64,000 bases of DNA. Origin: Oceanimonas aquatica (GTDB lineage: Bacteria; Pseudomonadota; Gammaproteobacteria; Enterobacterales; Aeromonadaceae). Shown piece by piece: positions 29,978 to 38,498 of the stretch. The stretch lies in contig NZ_JAVBHX010000012.1 in NCBI RefSeq assembly GCF_030732065.1, positions 1 to 64,000 of the forward strand, given 5' to 3'. Each line of letters begins with the position of its first letter. The stretch's first letter is position 1. The notes beneath the pieces are model-generated. The model saw only the letters and a list, made by a program, of their open reading frames with translations. It did no database searches and was not told the DNA's origin. The translations under genes were made by a program, and so were the position numbers.

Positions 29978-30258
29978 AATCACCTCTTGATAACGTAACT
30001 GATACTGTAAACAGGGCCGCGAGCGCGCCGCCGCACACATTCAAGAATGACACAGTCTCCCTGAACAGGACTACCTTCCAGGTGAGTCTTGTGAAGTGAA
30101 TGCATGAAACGCGGCCGGGGCTGAATCATTCATAATGCCCAAGATTTCGAAAAACAGCAAAGAAACAATCAACAAGACTGCACCTTAAGCAAAAGTGTAA
30201 AACTTAAAACTATTTTTATGTTTTTAAGCAAATTAAATCACCACCCAAGAGAGCATTC

Positions 30259-30474
30259 ATGAACGAAACATTCAGCCTGGAAGGCAACGACTTCATTCCC
30301 CTGTGCAACCTGCTGAAGGTGCTGGGCTGGTGCGACTCGGGCGCCATGGCCAAGGCGGTAATCGACGAGGGTGCCGTGACCGTGAACGGCCAGGTGGAAG
30401 TGCGCAAGCGCTGCAAGATAGTGGCGGGGCAGGAAGTTCACTTTAACGGCCAGACTGTCACCGTCAGCGAGTAA
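30259..30474 (+). CDS. ybcJ: S4-domain RNA-binding protein YbcJ
   Basis: A 71-residue protein that is essentially one S4 RNA-binding domain: [31 protein letters not shown] followed by VRKRCKI. E. coli YbcJ is associated with ribosomal RNA binding. The start follows AAGAGAG. It stands alone in an A/T-rich stretch; the 281-base gap upstream (29978-30258) contains the divergent promoters but no motif I can name with confidence. Confidence 0.9.
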   Translation: MNETFSLEGNDFIPLCNLLKVLGWCDSGAMAKAVIDEGAVTVNGQVEVRKRCKIVAGQEVHFNGQTVTVSE

Positions 30475-30478
30475 TCAA

Positions 30479-30507
30479 AAAGAGGCCGCACGGCCTCTTT
30501 GTTTTTT
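30479..30507 (+). terminator. Rho-independent terminator of ybcJ
   Basis: A 10-bp stem, AAAGAGGCCG (30479-30488) and CGGCCTCTTT (30491-30500), followed by GTTTTTT. It begins 4 bases after the ybcJ stop. Confidence 0.87.
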
Positions 30508-30517
30508 ATGCACAAAC

Positions 30518-30548
30518 AAAAAAGCCTCGCATTGCTGCGAGGCTTTTT
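30518..30548 (-). terminator. Terminator of the tRNA-Pro gene
   Basis: A 13-bp stem, AAAAAGCCTCGCA (30519-30531) and TGCGAGGCTTTTT (30536-30548), with loop TTGC. The A/T flanks give T-runs on both strands, so it can work in both directions; on the minus strand it lies 8 bases after the tRNA. Confidence 0.87.
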
Positions 30549-30556
30549 CGAGAATC

Positions 30557-30633
<77 letters not shown>

Positions 30634-30646
30634 TTAACGGGGCGAG

Positions 30647-30675
30647 AATTTACAGAAACACCGGCCCCCTTGCAA
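30647..30675 (-). promoter_or_regulatory. Promoter of tRNA-Pro
   Basis: Minus strand: -35 TTGCAA (30670-30675), 17-base spacer, -10 TAAATT (30647-30652), then the GC-rich discriminator CTCGCCCCG typical of stringently controlled stable-RNA promoters. Transcription would start about 6-10 bases before the tRNA. Confidence 0.78.
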
Positions 30676-30689
30676 GCCCTTTTTCATCA

Positions 30690-31385
30690 TTAATCCGCTT
30701 TTGGACCCAATAATCGCATGGTCCAGTCATTCACCCGGCCGGCAGCCGAATAATCCGCCGCTTTTTTGCGCCAACTGGCGGATAATTGTTCGGTGGCAGC
30801 CAGCTCACGCAAGCCATCGGCATCATAGCCGCGGTTGAACATGATATCGCCGGCCCGCTTGACCGGCATGCCTGCACAGGGCCGCTCCACCAGCTCAAGT
30901 AAGGCGGTTGGCGTTACCCTGCCTTCTTCCAGCACCCGCAGCAACCAGCCGGTGCGGCCATTGGCCTGCACCAGCACCGAGAAAAAGTCGTGGCCAAAGC
31001 GGGCATTGAGCTTGTGGCAAGGTGAACGGGGCTGGCTTATCTGCACCAGTGCCTCTCCCAGCCGGAACACATCGCCTATGCAGGCGTCTGCTTCCGTCAA
31101 CCCGGTGCCGGACAGGTTTTCGCCAAAGGCACCGGGCACCAGCTGCTCGCTGTTATCCGTCAGCCCCATGCCATCAAACCACTGGCGCCATACCGGATAA
31201 TGCTCCGCCGGGTAGTAATGCAGCGCCCGCTCCGGTCCACCGTGGAAATGGCTGGCGACCTGAACATCCCCTTCCAGCCCGGTGTGGCTGCAGAACAGCA
31301 TCTCGCTGACGGGCTGTTTGTCGATGGCGCTGTCGATGCCCGGCGCCAGCGGTTTTGCCTGTCCGGTAAGAAGGATAACTTGCAT
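30690..31385 (-). CDS. yiiM: MOSC-domain protein YiiM
   Basis: A 231-residue MOSC-domain protein with the YiiM C-terminal extension (3-alpha domain). The conserved MOSC elements are GLEGDVQVASHFHGGPERALHYYP (near 36-59), FGENL and the predicted molybdenum-ligand cysteine in QPRSPCHKLNARF. E. coli YiiM helps detoxify N-hydroxylated bases using molybdenum cofactor. The promoter region carries three 12-base tandem repeats. Confidence 0.9.
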   Translation of the reverse strand: MQVILLTGQAKPLAPGIDSAIDKQPVSEMLFCSHTGLEGDVQVASHFHGGPERALHYYPAEHYPVWRQWFDGMGLTDNSEQLVPGAFGENLSGTGLTEADACIGDVFRLGEALVQISQPRSPCHKLNARFGHDFFSVLVQANGRTGWLLRVLEEGRVTPTALLELVERPCAGMPVKRAGDIMFNRGYDADGLRELAATEQLSASWRKKAADYSAAGRVNDWTMRLLGPKAD

Positions 31386-31403
31386 GGACGACTCCTTTGA
31401 TTT

Positions 31404-31439
31404 GATGACATCCGTGATGACATCCGTGACTACATCCGT
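31404..31439. repeat. Three 12-bp tandem repeats upstream of yiiM
   Basis: GATGACATCCGT at 31404-31415 and 31416-31427 and GACTACATCCGT at 31428-31439, just before the yiiM start (31385) on its upstream side. The unit spacing is close to one helical turn plus, so the repeats could be binding sites for one regulator on the same DNA face, or simple slippage. The rest of the gap to ldhA (31440-31612) is A/T-rich promoter DNA without a clear motif. Confidence 0.85.
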
Positions 31440-31612
31440 GATTTAAATACCTTCACATAAAAACACTATTTATCATAGTTGAGCAAGCCGCGTGCCGGTC
31501 CGACTCAAGTCAGTCTCATTCGGACAAACTCCTCCGCCCCACAGCTTGAAAAAGCCACCGGCCAAGCCCAATAATCCTTACATCCCCACCGGCAAACGGA
31601 GCCGCCCTTTTC

Positions 31613-32602
31613 ATGAACATCGCCTTTTTCAGTACCCGTCCCTACATGCAGCAACACTTTACCGAGCAAAACCGCCACCACGGTTTTGATATCACCTGGT
31701 TCGATGCCGGGCTGAACCCCGACACTGCGCTACTGGGCCGAGGCTTTGATGCCGTGTGCGTGTTCGTGAACGACAAGCTGGATGCGGAGGTGATCAACAT
31801 TCTGGCCGCAGGCGGCGTGAAGTGCATCGCCCTGCGCTGCGCCGGTTACAACAATGTCGACCTGCAGGCCGCCCGCAAGGCCGGCATTGATGTGGTGCGG
31901 GTGCCCGCCTACTCTCCCGAAGCGGTGGCCGAGCACACGGTCGGCCTGATGCTGACCCTCAACCGCCATATTCACAAGGCCTACCAGCGCACCCGGGACG
32001 CCAACTTTTCCCTTAACGGCATGGTCGGCTTTAACATGTACGGTAAAACCGCCGGCATTATCGGCGCCGGAAAAATCGGCCTGGCCACCCTGCGTATTCT
32101 CAAGGGGCTGGGCATGCAGTTGCTGGTGCACGATCCGTTTCGGGACGAACAGGTGCTGGCACTGGGCGCCCGCTACGTGGAGCTTGACCAGTTGTTTGCC
32201 GAGTCGGACGTGATCAGCCTGCACTGCCCGCTGACCCCGGACAACCATCATCTGCTCAACCGCCACAGCTTTGCGCAAATGAAGAACGGCGTCATGATCA
32301 TCAACACCAGCCGGGGCGGTTTGCTCAATGCAAGGGATGCCATTGAAGCCATCAACAGCGGTAAGATCGGTCATCTGGGGCTGGACGTCTATGAGGAGGA
32401 AGAGCATCTTTTCTTTGAAGACAAATCCTGTCAGATCATTCAGGATGAGACCTTTCACTTGCTTTCCGCCTACCCTAACGTCATTCTCACTGGCCACCAG
32501 GCATTTTTAACAAATGAAGCACTGTCTGCCATTGCCCAGGTCACCCTCGACAACCTGCAACGTCTGGCCGACGATCAGCCCTGCGATAACAAAATCAATT
32601 AA
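31613..32602 (+). CDS. ldhA: Fermentative D-lactate dehydrogenase
   Basis: A 329-residue NAD-dependent 2-hydroxyacid dehydrogenase that reduces pyruvate to D-lactate. NAD motif GIIGAGKIG (148-156); catalytic Arg234 (TSRGG), Glu263 and His295 (TGHQAFLT). It closely follows E. coli LdhA. The next gene is hslJ, as in E. coli, where the two are also neighbours. Confidence 0.94.
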   Translation: MNIAFFSTRPYMQQHFTEQNRHHGFDITWFDAGLNPDTALLGRGFDAVCVFVNDKLDAEVINILAAGGVKCIALRCAGYNNVDLQAARKAGIDVVRVPAYSPEAVAEHTVGLMLTLNRHIHKAYQRTRDANFSLNGMVGFNMYGKTAGIIGAGKIGLATLRILKGLGMQLLVHDPFRDEQVLALGARYVELDQLFAESDVISLHCPLTPDNHHLLNRHSFAQMKNGVMIINTSRGGLLNARDAIEAINSGKIGHLGLDVYEEEEHLFFEDKSCQIIQDETFHLLSAYPNVILTGHQAFLTNEALSAIAQVTLDNLQRLADDQPCDNKIN

Positions 32603-32611
32603 GGAGCACTT

Positions 32612-33022
32612 ATGAAACTCGCCCTTGCAGCCACCACCGCCCTGTTGCTGACCGCCTGCAGCGGTGGCCTGAAGGTGGTTGAATCGGATCTGCAGCATCA
32701 TCACTGGAACCTGACCGCCATCGACGGTGTGGCCGTAAATGCCGACATTAAATCCGAACTGGAAATCGGCGAACACTTTTCCATTAATGGCCGGGCCGGC
32801 TGCAACAACTTTTTTGGCAGTGCCACCCTGGAGCAGGGCGTGCTCAAAGCCGAACCTCTTGGGGTTACCCAGATGGCCTGTGCGCCGGAAGCACAAACAG
32901 TGGAAACCGCCGTGCTCAACACCCTCACCAAGGGCGCCGTGGTCAGCCACGATAACCAGCAACTGGAGCTGAAAGGCGAGCAACACACGCTGACCTACGA
33001 ACTGGCCGACTGGATGAAGTAA
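32612..33022 (+). CDS. hslJ: META-domain lipoprotein HslJ
   Basis: A 136-residue lipoprotein with a signal peptide and lipobox LTAC (Cys16) followed by one META domain (about 28-132; NGRAGCNNFFGSA and the TQMACA motif). E. coli HslJ is a heat-induced envelope protein linked to novobiocin resistance. RBS AAGGAG is strong. It is 9 bases after ldhA and overlaps trxC by one base (TAATG), so the three form an operon. Confidence 0.88.
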   Translation: MKLALAATTALLLTACSGGLKVVESDLQHHHWNLTAIDGVAVNADIKSELEIGEHFSINGRAGCNNFFGSATLEQGVLKAEPLGVTQMACAPEAQTVETAVLNTLTKGAVVSHDNQQLELKGEQHTLTYELADWMK

Positions 33023-33453
33023 TGAGCGAACACTACCTTGTGTGCCCGGCCTGTCAGGCCCGCAACCGGGTGCCTTCCGAGCGACTTCAGCAGGGCCCCA
33101 AATGTGGCAAATGCAAGGCGGCGCTGACGCCCGCCACAGCCCAGGAGCTGGACGGCCCCATGCTTGACCGGCTGCTGGCCAACGAGAGCCTGCCGCTGGT
33201 GCTCGACTTCTGGGCGCCCTGGTGTGGCCCCTGCAAGATGATGGCGCCGGTGTTTGAGGCCGCCGCCGGCGAGCACGCCGGCCGGCTGCGTCTGGCCAAG
33301 CTCAATACCGAGGCTCACCAGCAGGCGGCAGCCCGCTTTGGCATTCGCTCCATCCCTACCCTGATCGTATTCAAAGACGGAAAGGAAATCGCCCGCCAGT
33401 CCGGCGCCCTGCCCGCCGGCCAGCTAGACCAGTGGCTGCGTCAGTTTTACTGA
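33022..33453 (+). CDS. trxC: Thioredoxin 2
   Basis: A 143-residue thioredoxin with the N-terminal zinc module typical of TrxC (Cys8, Cys11, Cys28, Cys31) and the active site WCGPC (Cys68, Cys71) in a normal thioredoxin fold with cis-proline SIPT. It reduces protein disulfides in the cytoplasm and in E. coli is OxyR-controlled. Coupled to hslJ, and ended by a strong terminator. Confidence 0.95.
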   Translation: MSEHYLVCPACQARNRVPSERLQQGPKCGKCKAALTPATAQELDGPMLDRLLANESLPLVLDFWAPWCGPCKMMAPVFEAAAGEHAGRLRLAKLNTEAHQQAAARFGIRSIPTLIVFKDGKEIARQSGALPAGQLDQWLRQFY

Positions 33454-33460
33454 TGATATC

Positions 33461-33492
33461 AACGAGCACCTTGCCCAAAGGTGCTCGTTTTT
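33461..33492 (+). terminator. Rho-independent terminator of the ldhA-hslJ-trxC operon
   Basis: A 12-bp stem, AACGAGCACCTT (33461-33472) and AAGGTGCTCGTT (33478-33489), loop GCCCA, followed by a T-run ending at 33492. Confidence 0.9.
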
Positions 33493-33614
33493 CTTGAAAT
33501 AGAAAGAACACGCACCTTCATATTTTTTGAATGGCTGGCTCGAATATTCCCGCTTTATGGCGATGGCCACGGCTTCCATACTGACATCAGGTTCATTCAT
33601 GATGGGAGCAGGCC

Positions 33615-34616
33615 ATGGGCAAGCTGATCGAGGGCGTCTGGCACGACGTCTGGTACGACACCGACAAGAACGAGGGCCGGTTTGAGCGCAGCGAGAGCCG
33701 CTACCGCCACTGGATCACGGCAGACGGCAGCCCCGGCCCCACCGGCGCAGGTAACTTTGCCGCAGAGCCGGGCCGCTATCATCTTTATGTGTCCCTCGCC
33801 TGCCCCTGGGCCCACCGCACCCTGATATTGCGCCGGCTGAAAGGCCTGGAAAACGCGGTGTCGGTGTCGGTGGTACACCCGCTGATGAAAGATCACGGCT
33901 GGACCTTTGCCACCGACTTCAACGGCACCACCGGCGATCAATTGTACGGACACGACTACCTGCACCAGCTCTACACACGGGCCGATCCGAACTACACGGG
34001 CAGGGTCACTGTCCCCCTGCTGTGGGACAAACAGCGCCAGACCATCGTCAGCAACGAGTCGGCGGACATAGTGCGCATGTTCAACAACGCCTTTGATAAT
34101 GCGGGTGCCAACGCCGGCGATTACTACCCCGTGACGCTCAGGGATCAAATAGACGAGCTCAACCTTACCATCTACCACAATGTGAATAACGGCGTGTACA
34201 AGGCCGGCTTTGCCACCAGCCAGGACGCCTATGACGAAGCCGTTGATCCCCTGTTTGCCACCCTCGGCGATCTGGAGCTGCGCCTCGGCCGCCAGCGCTG
34301 GCTGCTGGGTAACCGGCTGACCGAAGCCGACATTCGGCTGTGGACTACCCTGGCCCGCTTTGATGCGGTGTATCATACTCATTTCAAGTGTGATCGCGGC
34401 CGTATCAGTGATTATCCCAACCTGTATGGTTTTTTACGGGATCTTTACCAGCAGCCCGGGGTGGCCGATACCCTCGACATGGCGCACATTCGCCATCACT
34501 ATTTTCGCAGCCACACCACCATCAACCCCCACGGCATTATTTCCACCGGCCCCCGGCAGGACTGGTGGCAGGCCCACGACCGGGCCGAACGGTTTCAACA
34601 GGGAGCGACATCATGA
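33615..34616 (+). CDS. yqjG: Glutathionyl-hydroquinone reductase YqjG
   Basis: A 333-residue Xi-class glutathione transferase that reduces glutathionyl-hydroquinones with glutathione. The N-terminal thioredoxin-like domain carries the CPWAHR motif with catalytic Cys63; the C-terminal helical domain begins near 170. RBS GGGAG. It starts a three-gene group with a pirin (4-base overlap) and a CoA-binding protein. Confidence 0.93.
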   Translation: MGKLIEGVWHDVWYDTDKNEGRFERSESRYRHWITADGSPGPTGAGNFAAEPGRYHLYVSLACPWAHRTLILRRLKGLENAVSVSVVHPLMKDHGWTFATDFNGTTGDQLYGHDYLHQLYTRADPNYTGRVTVPLLWDKQRQTIVSNESADIVRMFNNAFDNAGANAGDYYPVTLRDQIDELNLTIYHNVNNGVYKAGFATSQDAYDEAVDPLFATLGDLELRLGRQRWLLGNRLTEADIRLWTTLARFDAVYHTHFKCDRGRISDYPNLYGFLRDLYQQPGVADTLDMAHIRHHYFRSHTTINPHGIISTGPRQDWWQAHDRAERFQQGATS

Positions 34617-35458
34617 CAGCGCGATCCATCTTGACCACTTACCCGGCCCTGGACACCCGGGACGGTGCCGGCGTGCGCCTGCGCCGGGTGCTTGGGCAGC
34701 GCCAGGAGCAGCGCATGGATCCCTTTCTGATGATGGATCACTTCGCCTCGGATGAGGCCGCTGACTATATCGCCGGCTTTCCCGACCATCCGCACCGGGG
34801 CTTTGAAACCATCACCTACATGCTCGACGGCCACATGCTGCACCGGGATCATATGGGCAATGAAGGCCACCTGCGCCCCGGTGATGTGCAATGGATGACC
34901 GCCGGCCGGGGCGTGATCCACTCGGAAATGCCCCAGCAGGAAGCCGGCCGCATGCAGGGCTTTCAGATCTGGCTCAATCTGCCGGCGACACTCAAGATGC
35001 AGCCGGCCCGTTACCGGGACATTGCCGCCGCCGAGCTGCCACATATTTCCCTGGACGGCGGCGGCGAGCTGGTGCTGCTGGCAGGAGAACTGAGCCTGGC
35101 CGGCCGGCAATGGCAAGGCCCTATCGGCAGCGATCATACCCGGCCATTAATCGCTGATATTCAATTGGCAGCCAATGCTGAACTGACCCTGCCCTTGGCC
35201 GCGGAGCTGCACGCCATGCTGTATGCCTTTGAAGGCAATATCAAGGTGAATGGGCAGACCCAGCCAAATGGCCAAAGCGCCCTGCTCGGCGATGGCGACA
35301 CCCTGGCCCTCGCCGCCGGCGACAAGTGCGGCCGGCTGTTATTGCTGGCCGGACGACCGATCAATGAGCCGGTAGTGCAGTACGGCCCTTTTGTGATGAA
35401 CACACAAGCGGAAATCGAGCGGGCGATCATGGATTACCGGGCCGGCAAGCTGGTATAA
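34613..35458 (+). CDS. Pirin family protein
   Basis: A 281-residue bicupin protein. The N-terminal cupin has all four pirin metal ligands: His59, His61, His103 and Glu105 (HPHRGFET and HSEMP). E. coli YhhW of this family has quercetinase activity. The start MTARSILTT follows GGGAGC and overlaps the yqjG stop in ATGA; the longer frame upstream is inside yqjG. The pairing with a glutathionyl-quinone reductase suggests shared quinone or phenolic detoxification, which is inference. Confidence 0.9.
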   Translation: MTARSILTTYPALDTRDGAGVRLRRVLGQRQEQRMDPFLMMDHFASDEAADYIAGFPDHPHRGFETITYMLDGHMLHRDHMGNEGHLRPGDVQWMTAGRGVIHSEMPQQEAGRMQGFQIWLNLPATLKMQPARYRDIAAAELPHISLDGGGELVLLAGELSLAGRQWQGPIGSDHTRPLIADIQLAANAELTLPLAAELHAMLYAFEGNIKVNGQTQPNGQSALLGDGDTLALAAGDKCGRLLLLAGRPINEPVVQYGPFVMNTQAEIERAIMDYRAGKLV

Positions 35459-35487
35459 CGGAGTTTTTCAGTCAGCAGGAAGACATC

Positions 35488-35904
35488 ATGGACGCGCCCG
35501 AGCAGCAACGCCTGAAACGTATTCTTTCCGACACACGCAACATTGCCCTGGTGGGCGCTTCAAACCGCTCCGAGCGGGCCAGCTATCAGGTGATGGAGTA
35601 CCTGCAGCAACAGGGCTACCGGGTCTTTCCGGTTAATCCTCAGCTGGCCGGCGCCATCATCCTGGGGGAAACCTGCGTGGCCGGGCTGGAGGATCTGGAT
35701 CAGCCGGTACAGCTGGTGAACGTGTTTCGCCGGGGCGAGTTTGCCGCCGATATCGCCCTTGATGCCATTGAACACGAAGCGCTGTGCCTGTGGCTGCAGG
35801 AAGGCATCACCAGCCAGACCGCGGCCGACGCCGCCGACGAGGCCGAGCTGGAATATGTGGAAGACTGCTGCATCAAGGTAATACACCGGGAATTGATGGA
35901 GTGA
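35488..35904 (+). CDS. CoA-binding domain protein (YccU-like)
   Basis: A 138-residue protein consisting of one Rossmann-type CoA-binding domain related to succinyl-CoA synthetase alpha: NIALVGASNRSERASYQV (18-35), FPVNP and the LQEGI element. Homologues such as E. coli YccU have no firm function. RBS AGGAAG. It is 29 bases after the pirin gene. Confidence 0.88.
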   Translation: MDAPEQQRLKRILSDTRNIALVGASNRSERASYQVMEYLQQQGYRVFPVNPQLAGAIILGETCVAGLEDLDQPVQLVNVFRRGEFAADIALDAIEHEALCLWLQEGITSQTAADAADEAELEYVEDCCIKVIHRELME

Positions 35905-35925
35905 TGATAAGCGTTTTTCTGTCGT

Positions 35926-35985
35926 CATTCGGTGAGAGCGGGGACTCGGTGCAATATGCACTGGATCTCCGCTTTCTCGGATATA
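35926..35985. repeat. Degenerate interspersed palindromic repeat
   Basis: CGTCATTCGGTGAGAGCGG, a GTGCAATATGCAC palindrome core and GGATCTCCGCTTTCTCGG resemble two head-to-head copies of the GTCATTCCCGCGAAAGCGGGAATCC-type repeat found in many proteobacteria. It sits between the CoA-binding gene and its terminator. Related fragments lie at 54177 and 63744. Confidence 0.5.
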
Positions 35986-36006
35986 ACGGCATTTAAACAA
36001 TAAAAT

Positions 36007-36028
36007 AAGGGGCCTTCCGGCCCCTTTT
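36007..36028. terminator. Bidirectional terminator between convergent genes
   Basis: AAGGGGCC (36007-36014), loop TTCC, GGCCCCTT (36019-36026) followed by TT; A/T tracts on both sides. It can end both the yqjG-pirin-CoA-binding transcript and the PCu(A)C transcript. Confidence 0.8.
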
Positions 36029-36033
36029 AACGG

Positions 36034-36519
36034 TCAGTGATGATGGCCGTCGTCGGACGCCTTTTCCTCCGGCCTGGCATGGTCCGCATCCACCGACACT
36101 TCCACGGCAACCTCGCCCGCCTGCTCAAAATGCAGAGTCAGGGGAAAACGCTCACCTTCCCTGGGAGCCTGCTTCAAGCCGAACAGCATCAGGTGATGGC
36201 CGCCCGGCGCCAGAGTCACCGCCTCACCCGCCGGCACCGGCAGTTGCTCAAGCTGGCGCATTTTCATCATGTCGCCATCCATCATATGGGTGTGGATCTC
36301 CACCCGCTCGGCCACCGGGCTCTCGGCGCTAAGCAGCACATCATCGACATGACCGTGATTATTGATCACCAGGTAGGCGCTGCCGTTGGCCGCCATGGGC
36401 GGGGCCGGTCGGCTCCAGGGATGAGCTATCTGCAGACTGCCCTGTTCATATTCGTGGGCCACCGCGCCGGTGGCGCTCAGCAGCAACAGGGAAGCAATGG
36501 CACTGCGCATTTTGTTCAT
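36034..36519 (-). CDS. Periplasmic copper chaperone PCu(A)C
   Basis: A 161-residue secreted protein (signal peptide 1-21, cut at VAH/EY region) with the PCu(A)C copper motif H-X10-M-X21-H-X-M: His76, Met87, His109, Met111. The C-terminus ends in DDGHHH. The family delivers copper(I) to the CuA or CuB site of haem-copper oxidases. The start MNKMRSAIAS follows AGGAG. It lies downstream of regBA, a redox pair that controls respiratory genes, which fits the oxidase-assembly role. Confidence 0.9.
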   Translation of the reverse strand: MNKMRSAIASLLLLSATGAVAHEYEQGSLQIAHPWSRPAPPMAANGSAYLVINNHGHVDDVLLSAESPVAERVEIHTHMMDGDMMKMRQLEQLPVPAGEAVTLAPGGHHLMLFGLKQAPREGERFPLTLHFEQAGEVAVEVSVDADHARPEEKASDDGHHH

Positions 36520-36530
36520 GTTTTCACTCC

Positions 36531-36564
36531 TAAAAATAAAAAGTGCGGCGCCGATAAGCGCCGC
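36531..36564 (-). terminator. Terminator or attenuator just upstream of the PCu(A)C gene
   Basis: Minus strand: GCGGCGC (36558-36564), loop TTATCG, GCGCCGC (36545-36551), then ACTTTTTATTTTT (36531-36543). It ends only 12 bases before the PCu(A)C start, in its leader. It may end the regBA transcript, or act as an attenuator for a promoter between regA and this gene. Confidence 0.75.
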
Positions 36565-36654
36565 CGGAATCCTTTGCACGGGTAGTGAAAGATGAGTCCC
36601 GTTCATGGTAGAAAAAATCACATCGCGGCACCATGCGGCACATTGTCGCAGCCC

Positions 36655-37185
36655 TCAACGACTGACCGCATGCTTTTGCAGCATGCGCTGCAGGGTACGT
36701 CGATGCATGCCCAGGGCCCGAGCCGTGGCCGAGATATTGCCCTCATGCTGCTGCTGCACAAACTGCACGTATTCCCACTGATGGCGCCTGAGTGAGGGCG
36801 ACTCTTCCTCGATGTTCAGGCCCGCGGTCTGCTCGGCGTCTTCTTCCTCAAAGGCGGCGAGAATGGCGTCGATCTCCGCCGGTTTGGGCAGGTACTGCAG
36901 CGCCCCTAGCTTGATGGCGGCAATGGCGGTACTGATACTGGCGTAGCCGGTCAGCACCACAATGCGCGCCTGAGGCTGGGCCGCCACCAGCTCGGGCAGC
37001 AGTTGCAGGCCGCTTTCTCCGTCCAGGTTCAGATCCAGCAGAATGCCCTGATAGCGGGCCGGCAGCGCCAGCGCCGCGTCGCCGGTTTGCGCCCATTCCA
37101 GGTTCAGGCCCCGGCGCTTGAAGCCCCGGCACAGCAGGCGGGCAAAGGTCTCGTTATCATCCACCAGCAGAAAATCGGTCATCAT
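36655..37185 (-). CDS. regA: Redox response regulator RegA/ActR/PrrA
   Basis: A 176-residue two-domain regulator. The receiver has acidic Asp9/Asp10, phosphoacceptor Asp51, Thr79 and Lys101; the C-terminal Fis-type HTH (about 148-172, NISATARALGMHRRTLQRML) is the near-invariant RegA recognition helix. With RegB it controls respiration, redox balance and, in alphaproteobacteria, photosynthesis and nitrogen fixation genes. It overlaps regB by 4 bases. Confidence 0.93.
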   Translation of the reverse strand: MMTDFLLVDDNETFARLLCRGFKRRGLNLEWAQTGDAALALPARYQGILLDLNLDGESGLQLLPELVAAQPQARIVVLTGYASISTAIAAIKLGALQYLPKPAEIDAILAAFEEEDAEQTAGLNIEEESPSLRRHQWEYVQFVQQQHEGNISATARALGMHRRTLQRMLQKHAVSR

Positions 37186-38453
37186 GGCGTTGGCTCCAGC
37201 GGCAGCAGAATGCGGGCATAGACCCCACCCTCGGCATGGTTGCCGAGCTCCAGCCGGCCGTTCAGGCGCGACAGGGTAGCGTGAGACAACCAGACTCCCA
37301 GTCCCAGCCCGGCGGGTTTGCCCGAGTCGAACTGATCCAGTCCGGCCCGGCGCAGCTGGGCCTCGCTCAGCACGCCGCTGCGATTATGCACGCCCAGCTC
37401 CCAGTCGCCGTTGTCGTGCAGCCTGGTGAGCAGCTCAATGCGCCCTTCTCCGGCGTCGGCGGCATTATTGAGAATATTGAACAGCGCCGGCCAGAACAGC
37501 GGGCTGAGCCGCACTTCCCGGTCCTGTGCATCAGCGGGCCGCTGCCAGTCCACCCGCACCTCCGGGCGCAGGTTCTGCCACTGGGCCAGCCGCTCGCTCA
37601 GCGTACGGTATAGCTGCACCGGCTCCTGCTCCGCCTGACTCTGGTGCTTGAGCCGGCTCAGGATGTCAGCGCACTGCTTCAGTTGAGTGTGGGCCAGTTG
37701 CAGATCCTCCTGAACCTCCTCGGGCAGATTGGGGGTTTCGCGCAGCTCTTCGTTCAGCAGAAACAGATTATTGAGCGGCGTGGACAGCTGGTGGGTCAGG
37801 CTCGCCGCTTCCATCGCCAGCACCAGCAGCCGTTCATCGGTGTCCTGACGCTGGTAGGCCTGGTTCAGGCGCCGTTCCCGCTCGCCCAGAATGCGCACCA
37901 GCCGCGACACACAAGCGGTGATCAGCCCCGCCGACAGCGCAAAGGTCAGCCACATGCCGGTGAGATGCAGGTTGAACAAGGCTTCGTGGCTGCCATGACC
38001 CGCGTGCTCTCCCGCCGGCAGCGGTATATGCCAGAAAAACAGCAGCAGGTAGAGGCCGGTGGCAAGGGCGGTCAGCCACCAGGCAAAGCGGGGCGAACAC
38101 ACCAGCGCCGCCATCACCAATGGCAGCAGAAACAGCACCGCCAGCGGATTACTGGCGCCGCCGGTCAGGCCCAGCACCAGCCCCAGCGCCAGCACATCCA
38201 GCAGCAGGCCAAACGCCAGCAATCGCTGTGCCGGCCAGCCACTGCGCCCGGCGCGGGTCAGCCACAGGTTCAGCCCGGCCATGCCGAGCGCCACCGCAGC
38301 CAGTGGCAGCAGCGGCAGGCTCGGTTTCAGCCAGTAAAAAATCAGGGTACTGGTGCCGAGCACGGCCACAAACACCCAGCGGCTGTACAGGCTGAAGCGA
38401 AGCACGCGATCCAAATCGAGCAATGGCAGGGTGGCAGAAGCAGATCGAGTCAT
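37182..38453 (-). CDS. regB: Redox sensor histidine kinase RegB/ActS/PrrB
   Basis: A 423-residue kinase with six membrane helices (about 20-185). It has the RegB quinone-sensing motif as GGASNP (98-103), the H-box histidine His221 (LTHQLSTPLNN) and the redox-sensitive cysteine Cys261 in LKQCADIL, followed by a GHKL ATPase domain (GLGLGVWLS). So both known redox inputs, membrane quinone and cysteine, appear to be retained. The pair faces left and is followed by the PCu(A)C gene. Confidence 0.92.
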   Translation of the reverse strand: MTRSASATLPLLDLDRVLRFSLYSRWVFVAVLGTSTLIFYWLKPSLPLLPLAAVALGMAGLNLWLTRAGRSGWPAQRLLAFGLLLDVLALGLVLGLTGGASNPLAVLFLLPLVMAALVCSPRFAWWLTALATGLYLLLFFWHIPLPAGEHAGHGSHEALFNLHLTGMWLTFALSAGLITACVSRLVRILGERERRLNQAYQRQDTDERLLVLAMEAASLTHQLSTPLNNLFLLNEELRETPNLPEEVQEDLQLAHTQLKQCADILSRLKHQSQAEQEPVQLYRTLSERLAQWQNLRPEVRVDWQRPADAQDREVRLSPLFWPALFNILNNAADAGEGRIELLTRLHDNGDWELGVHNRSGVLSEAQLRRAGLDQFDSGKPAGLGLGVWLSHATLSRLNGRLELGNHAEGGVYARILLPLEPTP

Positions 38454-38498
38454 GATGGCGCTGAATAAAACTCAAACAAAACGCCATGTTAACACGAA

